From: Candidatus Coatesiibacteriota bacterium
GTDB lineage: Bacteria > RBG-13-66-14
NCBI GenBank assembly: GCA_014728185.1
Contig: WJMB01000015.1
Location: forward strand, 1-9,098
Direction of reading: 5' to 3'
Length of the DNA: 9,098 nt
Under the pieces are notes generated by a model that was given only the letters and a program-made list of their open reading frames with translations, was not told the DNA's origin and did no database searches. The position numbers and the translations under genes are program-made. How positions within the stretch are numbered: position 1 is the stretch's first letter; each line of letters starts with the position of its first letter. Below are positions 5,129 through 9,098 of the stretch, in pieces.

Positions 5129-7582
5129 TTAGTAGAGCTCCGGGCGGCCCTCGATGCGGATGTCCGGGATGTCCTTGATATCGATGAGGAACCAGACGCT
5201 GATCACGCCGCGGCGCTCCTCCAGGCGCAGCCGGGCCTCCCAGGAGTGCATGTCCCGGTAGATCGAGAAGGTCTGGAAGACCAGGTTGCCCGTAACCAGG
5301 TTGAGCGAGTTCGAGTAGGTCACCCGCCAGTGGTCGGTGAGATTGAAGACGGCCTGGGCCTTGAGGAACTGCAGGTCCTGGGAGCTGTAGCGGCCCATGG
5401 TGTAGTCGTAGCTCAGCCCGATGCGCCAGCCGCTGTCGATGCGCCGCTCCAGCTCGCTCTCCGGCGGCGCGGTGTCCAGGGGGTCGTAGTCCGGAAGCTC
5501 GTCGAGGGGATCGACGTACTCGTTGTCCTCCAGCTTGGCGTCGGCCCCGTCGCCGGAGACGGCGAAGGCGGCCGAGAGGTCGAACTGCTCCAGCTCGCCG
5601 GTGTAGAGGTCGTGTTTGGTGTTGAGCGAAAGCATGGCGTCGTACCAGTCGGCGAAGTTGGGGGTGATGTAGAGCCGACTGGTCAAATCGCTCCAGCTCC
5701 CCTCGGCGACAATCTCCTCATCGGGTACATGTGCAAAAGGTGTGCCATATGTGTTCTCTTCCTCCAACTGCTGGGAGACATAATAGCCGGTGGAGAGGTC
5801 CCAACGCAGCAGCTCCAGGCTTTCGGAGCCGTATCCACCCCCGGATGATGAATCATCTTCCCCCTCGTCATCTTGCGATTCCACGTCGTGCTCCCCCGCC
5901 CACTCGGGCCGCCCGGCGTCGAAGTGGATCTTGATCCTGTTCGTCAAGCCGAGATTGATACTCGTCGAGCCGCGCTGGCGCCGACCTCCCGAGGGCACCA
6001 GCTCGTCCTCTATCTCCGGCTGCCAGGACAGCCCCGCCGAGGGCTCGATGATGTGACGCAGCTCGTCATCACCCGGGTAGAACAGGCCGTAGATGCGTGT
6101 CGAGAAGCTGACTCCGGCGTCGTAGATGGGCTGGAACAGGTTCAGCGAGCCGTCGGCGGCGATGCGGTACCAGTCGACGCTGCCGTTGGCGTAGGGGTTG
6201 AACTTGAAGTAGCGGAAAAGGGAGAAGGGACGGGTCAGGCGGAGGTTGAGCCGGGCGTTGCGGAAGGGGTCGGATTCGGAGTAGAGGCGGTTGACGTAAC
6301 TCAGCGAAGTGGAGAGATAGGCGCCGGTGTCGAAAAGCTCGCTCTGCGACAACGAGGCCGAGATTCGCGGAACGGTCCAGGTGGTCGGCCCGGTGTCCTC
6401 GTCATCGGTCTCGCTCTCCACCAGGGATGCCTTGTAATCGACGTCGGCCGAAAGGCTGAGCTTCTCGAAGGAGCGGCTGAGCGAAAGGAAGCTGTTATAG
6501 GCGCTGCGGGTGCGGTCCTCGATATCTTCGGCGTAAAGGTAATCACTGAAGCGGTCGGTACGCAGATCGGCCTGGAGCAAACCGTTGATGTCCCAGGGCA
6601 GGTCCTGGCGGTGCCGAGCCGACAGCGACCACCACTCGCGCCCCTGGCTGCGGTCCTCGTCGTGAACGGCGCGGAAGAAGTTCATCCCCCAGCGGGTGCC
6701 GTAGAGGTAGCGCCCCTCGATCTCCTGGCGCCAGCCGCGCTCGGTGTCGTAATCCAGGGCGAAGGTGGCGTCGGCGTAGTCATTGATAGCCCAGTAGTAA
6801 GCGTTGCGCAGGGTGAAGTTGCCCCGGCTGCGGTAGCCCAGCCTGGGCGCCAGGAAGCCCGAGCGGCGCTCCCGGCCCAGGGGGTAGTAGTAGTAGGGCG
6901 CTGCCGCCACCGGGACGTGGCCGATGAACAGCACCACGGGCTTGGCTATTACCTTGTCTCCAGCGTAGACCTTCAGTCGTGGACAGTAGAAGTGGTACTC
7001 GGGGTCCACCGGCCGCGTCGAGGTGGTGAAGGTCCCTCCGGCGATGTGCAGAACGTCGCCGGCCTGCAGCTTGAGCTTGGTACCCGTGGCCAGACCCTGC
7101 TCGACGGCGGTTTCACCCCCGTAGACCAAGCCGCGCCCGCTCTTGAAGCTGTAGCGCATCCGCTCGCCGTCGACGCGGTCGTCGTCCTGGATCAGGATCG
7201 GCGCCCCCAGAGCCTCGACCTCGCCGGCCTCGGCCTCGTAGATCACCGTATCGGCGGCCAGACGCATATCCTCGTAGGCCACACGGGCGTTGACATTGAG
7301 AATCAGCCGATTCTCGTCCACCCGGTACTCGATCCAGCCGGACTGCGAGTCCACCGCGAAACCGATCTCACCGGCGGGCAGATCATCCAGGAAGTAGAAG
7401 TCGGTACGCTCGTCAACGCTTCCATCTTCCACATCCCGGGTTTGCTCTTCCCAGGCGAGCAGCGCCGTCCCGACGGGCTCGGGCTCGGGCGCCCGCGGCA
7501 CCGGTTCCGGCGGCGACGGCTGAGCCGTCGCAATCCGGAACGGGAGGAGCAGGGCGATGGCAATAATCTGGGGGGGGGTCAT
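5129..7582 (-). CDS. lptD: LPS-assembly outer-membrane protein LptD
   Basis: An 817-residue protein of the LptD (OstA/Imp) family, within the family's usual size. LptD forms the outer-membrane barrel that inserts lipopolysaccharide into the outer leaflet. A weak signal peptide (cleavage likely after ATA, residue 20) lacks a positively charged n-region. It is followed by a Pro/Glu-rich linker, an OstA-like periplasmic jelly-roll (about 73-225), then the characteristic junction KPVVLFIGHVPVAAAPYYYY and GRERRSGFLAPRLGYRSRGN (214-255), and a barrel to the end. The C-terminus IKDIPDIRIEGRPELY is LptD-like. The barrel contains an acidic Ser/Gly-rich stretch near residues 570-585, probably a loop. 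I see only one cysteine (Cys200), so E. coli-type disulfides cannot form. An in-frame TAG two codons upstream fixes the ATG, and no clear Shine-Dalgarno is seen. Codons 2-5 carry nine consecutive C. Confidence 0.9.
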   Translation of the reverse strand: MTPPQIIAIALLLPFRIATAQPSPPEPVPRAPEPEPVGTALLAWEEQTRDVEDGSVDERTDFYFLDDLPAGEIGFAVDSQSGWIEYRVDENRLILNVNARVAYEDMRLAADTVIYEAEAGEVEALGAPILIQDDDRVDGERMRYSFKSGRGLVYGGETAVEQGLATGTKLKLQAGDVLHIAGGTFTTSTRPVDPEYHFYCPRLKVYAGDKVIAKPVVLFIGHVPVAAAPYYYYPLGRERRSGFLAPRLGYRSRGNFTLRNAYYWAINDYADATFALDYDTERGWRQEIEGRYLYGTRWGMNFFRAVHDEDRSQGREWWSLSARHRQDLPWDINGLLQADLRTDRFSDYLYAEDIEDRTRSAYNSFLSLSRSFEKLSLSADVDYKASLVESETDDEDTGPTTWTVPRISASLSQSELFDTGAYLSTSLSYVNRLYSESDPFRNARLNLRLTRPFSLFRYFKFNPYANGSVDWYRIAADGSLNLFQPIYDAGVSFSTRIYGLFYPGDDELRHIIEPSAGLSWQPEIEDELVPSGGRRQRGSTSINLGLTNRIKIHFDAGRPEWAGEHDVESQDDEGEDDSSSGGGYGSESLELLRWDLSTGYYVSQQLEEENTYGTPFAHVPDEEIVAEGSWSDLTSRLYITPNFADWYDAMLSLNTKHDLYTGELEQFDLSAAFAVSGDGADAKLEDNEYVDPLDELPDYDPLDTAPPESELERRIDSGWRIGLSYDYTMGRYSSQDLQFLKAQAVFNLTDHWRVTYSNSLNLVTGNLVFQTFSIYRDMHSWEARLRLEERRGVISVWFLIDIKDIPDIRIEGRPELY
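7570..7578 (-). repeat. C9 homopolymer tract inside codons 2-5 of lptD
   Basis: Nine G on the plus strand, read as nine C in lptD directly after ATGA. Tracts of this length are prone to slipped-strand mispairing. A one-base change would put the rest of lptD out of frame, since the next in-frame Met is only in the periplasmic domain. Confidence 0.7.
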
Positions 7583-7681
7583 CGGCTACCGGATTGATGA
7601 GGGGAAACCACTGGTGAACAACCTCGCGTACCTGGAAGATTGAACACCGCTGAATCGATGCAGACTGACACCTTGTCGCCG

Positions 7682-7689
7682 CCCCCCCC
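7682..7689. repeat. C8 homopolymer tract in the lptD leader
   Basis: Eight C on the plus strand, about 100 bases upstream of the lptD start. On the plus strand it is complementary to the G9 tract inside the gene. Confidence 0.55.
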
Positions 7690-7751
7690 TTGGTAACTCG
7701 CCCCAGGAGAGGGCTCAGCGTCGACAAGTCGGAGGAGATGCTTCTCACCCC

Positions 7752-7962
7752 AACGCATTGCGCCGGGGCCTCCGCCGAACCGCTCCGGCGCTCGCCTTCC
7801 GGCCCCGCCCGGCTTTGGCACGCTTCTTGCGGAATTCGCGGCTGGGTCGGACGAGGGCTCGCCCGCTCTGCTGCAAGAAGCGTGCCAAAGCCTCCCGCCG
7901 GACGAGGGGCGGCGTCCTTGGCGCGGGGGCTAGTTCGGCGGAGGCCTCGGCGGCGGGGCGTT
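7752..7962. repeat. Large imperfect inverted repeat (hairpin or cruciform element)
   Basis: The inner arms are a perfect 20-bp inverted repeat: 7811-7830 (GGCTTTGGCACGCTTCTTGC) and its complement 7873-7892, around a 42-base loop. The outer arms are 7761-7780 and 7933-7952, 19 of 20 bases complementary. AACGC (7752-7756) and GCGTT (7958-7962) close the ends. The arms are separated by unequal 30- and 40-base internal segments. It lies downstream of the accD terminator and upstream of lptD. It lacks a T-run, so it is not itself a terminator. It could be a MITE- or REP-like repeat, a structured RNA, or a decayed inverted duplication. No flanking target-site duplication is evident. Confidence 0.65.
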
Positions 7963-7965
7963 AGG

Positions 7966-7999
7966 AAAAACCGCCGCCGCGGACGGGGCGGGCGGCGGT
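7966..7999 (-). terminator. Intrinsic terminator of accD
   Basis: On the minus strand, ACCGCCGCC, a 12-base loop, then GGCGGCGGT running into TTTT: a perfect 9-bp, almost all-GC stem followed by a T-tract. It begins about 20 bases after the accD stop codon, an ideal position. Confidence 0.75.
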
Positions 8000-8019
8000 C
8001 GGGCGGAGCCGGCGTCGGG

Positions 8020-8847
8020 TCAATCCTCGACGCCCAGCAGACGCAGCAGGCGTGCCAGGGTGGCCTTGAGTTGGTGGCGGTGACAGATCAGGTCGACGAA
8101 GCCGTGCTCGAGCTGGAACTCGGAGCTCTGGAAACCCGGGGGCAGCTTCTGCTTGATGGTCTGCTCGATGACCCGGGCGCCGGTGAAGCCCATCAAGGCG
8201 CCGGGTTCGGCGACGTGGACGTCGCCGAGCTGGGCGTAGGAAGCCATCACGCCAGCGGTGGTCGGGTCGGTGAGCACGACCAGGTAGGGCAACCCGGCTT
8301 CGCGCAATCGGGCACAGGCGGCCGAGGTCTTGGCCATCTGCATCAGGGAGAGGATACCTTCCTGCATCCGGGCGCCGCCGGAGGTGCAGACCATCACCAT
8401 GGCGCGTTTCTTTGCCAGGGCGCGCTCCATGGCCCGGGTGATCTTCTCGCCGACCACCGAACCCATCGAGCCTCCGATGAACATGAAGTCCATCACGGCC
8501 AGGGAGACGGGCAGGCCGTCGAGTTCGCCCAGACCGCAGATGACGGCCTCGCCCTCGCCGGTCTTTTTCACGGCGGCTTCGAGGCGCTTGGCGTAGGGCT
8601 TGCGATCGACGAAGCCCAGGGGGTCCACGGAGCGCAGCTCGTCGTCGTACTCGACGAAGCTGCCCTCGTCGGCCAACTGGTTAACCCGTTTGCGTCCGGG
8701 TACCTTGCCGTGGTGGTCGCAGTGTGGGCAGACGAAGAGGTTCTCCTCGAGCTGCTTCGAGTAGAGGGTCTCGCCGCAGGTGGGGCACTTGACCATCAAC
8801 CCGCTGGGTACGGCGGGTCCGCGGCCGCTGGCGGTCTTGTCGGGCAT
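8020..8847 (-). CDS. accD: Acetyl-CoA carboxylase carboxyltransferase, beta subunit
   Basis: A 275-residue AccD, which with AccA forms the carboxyltransferase that moves the carboxyl group from biotin-BCCP to acetyl-CoA, giving malonyl-CoA for fatty-acid synthesis in the cytoplasm. The N-terminal zinc ribbon is intact: Cys21, Cys24, Cys40 and Cys43 (CPTC...CPHC, 15 residues between pairs). The crotonase-fold core shows GGSMGSVVG (125-133), SGGARMQEG (156-164), LTDPTTAGV (192-200) and ARVIEQT...LPPGFQSSEF. It is a little shorter at the C-terminus than E. coli AccD and has a short N-terminal extension. The ATG has no clear Shine-Dalgarno; a second Met at residue 18, just before the zinc ribbon, is an alternative start. 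It follows the upstream gene after 44 bases, so the two may be cotranscribed. A strong terminator follows. No accA is in the window. Confidence 0.96.
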   Translation of the reverse strand: MPDKTASGRGPAVPSGLMVKCPTCGETLYSKQLEENLFVCPHCDHHGKVPGRKRVNQLADEGSFVEYDDELRSVDPLGFVDRKPYAKRLEAAVKKTGEGEAVICGLGELDGLPVSLAVMDFMFIGGSMGSVVGEKITRAMERALAKKRAMVMVCTSGGARMQEGILSLMQMAKTSAACARLREAGLPYLVVLTDPTTAGVMASYAQLGDVHVAEPGALMGFTGARVIEQTIKQKLPPGFQSSEFQLEHGFVDLICHRHQLKATLARLLRLLGVED

Positions 8848-8891
8848 GGGTGTCCGGGGTTTCGCCGAGGCTTTCGGCCTGGTGGAAATCG

Positions 8892-9098
8892 CTAGAATTC
8901 GGGGATCAGGGTCAACCGCAGGGCGGTCCGGGGGTCCTCGTCGGGGCGCCCGCCCAGGGCGGCGGCGACCTCGAGGTAGCCCAGGTGCAGCACGGCTCCG
9001 GCAGCCCAGAGTTCATCTTCGATCCGGTAGCCGCCGCTGAGGGTCAGCCTCCAGAACTCATCTTCGACGGGGATCAGGCGCAGGGCGGGACCGTAGTC
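8892..9098 (-). CDS. C-terminal fragment of a probable beta-strand-rich envelope protein
   Basis: Only the last 68 codons are in the window; the gene continues beyond position 9098. The visible part, including WRLTLSGGYRIEDELW and AVLHLGYLEVAAALGGRP, alternates polar and hydrophobic residues with paired Gly/aromatic positions. It closes with ALRLTLIPEF, a terminal Phe as in many outer-membrane beta-barrels. A PorV-like or similar outer-membrane protein is possible, but the fragment is too short to name. It ends 44 bases before the accD start on the same strand. The reading frame is open to the window edge and ends in TAG. Confidence 0.6.
   Translation of the reverse strand, partial: DYGPALRLIPVEDEFWRLTLSGGYRIEDELWAAGAVLHLGYLEVAAALGGRPDEDPRTALRLTLIPEF

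Larger units (their letters stand above)
7583..8019. other. Gene-free stretch between accD and lptD
   Basis: This 437-base region holds, from accD towards lptD, the accD terminator, a large imperfect inverted repeat, a C8/G8 tract (7682-7689), and an lptD leader in which I find no convincing promoter hexamers or Shine-Dalgarno. Open frames crossing it on either strand have no recognisable protein features and run on into the antisense of accD or lptD. Confidence 0.6.

Noticed and set aside
5873..7597. A 574-codon open frame on the plus strand
   Set aside because: It is antisense to lptD. Its translation is low-complexity Val/Gly/Ala-rich with no family motif, as expected of GC-rich antisense frames.
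7413..7748. A minus-strand frame crossing the lptD start, considered as an upstream extension of lptD through a one-base error in the C9 tract
   Set aside because: It has no start codon or signal-like sequence near lptD, and the ATG at 7582 already gives a hydrophobic leader. I kept lptD as is.
7690..8895. A 401-codon plus-strand open frame, with a GGAGG-like site before an internal ATG at 7738
   Set aside because: Most of it is antisense to accD, and the rest is an Arg/Pro/Ala-rich translation of the inverted repeat and terminator. No domain is recognisable, and accD on the other strand is unambiguous.
1..9098. tRNA, rRNA, CRISPR arrays, transposase genes, phage genes
   Set aside because: I looked on both strands and saw no cloverleaf, rRNA segment, regularly spaced repeats, transposase or phage-like protein.

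Overview
This is a GC-rich chromosomal window in which every supportable gene lies on the minus strand, so the biological order runs from position 9098 down to position 1. The organism is a diderm (Gram-negative) bacterium: it encodes an LptD-type outer-membrane LPS assembly protein, lipoprotein signal peptides and a probable outer-membrane protein fragment. A DUF4388-plus-receiver protein and solitary substrate-binding lipoproteins beside chemotaxis-like genes suggest a deltaproteobacterial, myxobacterial-like or candidate-phylum lineage. That placement is inference; no rRNA or other phylogenetic marker is present to settle it.

Layout in transcription order. (1) 9098-8020: the C-terminal end of a probable beta-strand-rich envelope protein, then accD (carboxyltransferase beta subunit of acetyl-CoA carboxylase), closed by a strong intrinsic terminator (7966-7999). 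(2) 8019-7583: a 437-base gene-free stretch holding that terminator, a large imperfect inverted repeat (7752-7962) and a C8 tract. (3) 7582-5129: lptD, whose second to fifth codons contain a run of nine C. (4) 4993-3658: a sigma70-type promoter candidate and a DUF4388-receiver response regulator. (5) 3575-15: a very good match to a sigma54 (-24/-12) promoter, followed by five same-strand genes: a previously unlisted 51-residue small protein, a CheY/PilH-like single-domain receiver, a CheW-like scaffold, and two paralogous periplasmic substrate-binding lipoproteins (ABC_sub_bind type).

Working together: accD and lptD serve fatty-acid supply and envelope assembly. The second half looks like a signalling module. 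The two lipoproteins could sense a small ligand in the periplasm, CheW would couple a receptor and CheA-type kinase encoded elsewhere, and the two receivers would be the outputs. No receptor, histidine kinase, permease or ATPase is present in the window, so this wiring is inferred from gene order and families. The sigma54 site, the small unknown protein and the paired orphan binding proteins are the least ordinary part of the window. The C9 tract in lptD and the long inverted repeat are separate points of interest.
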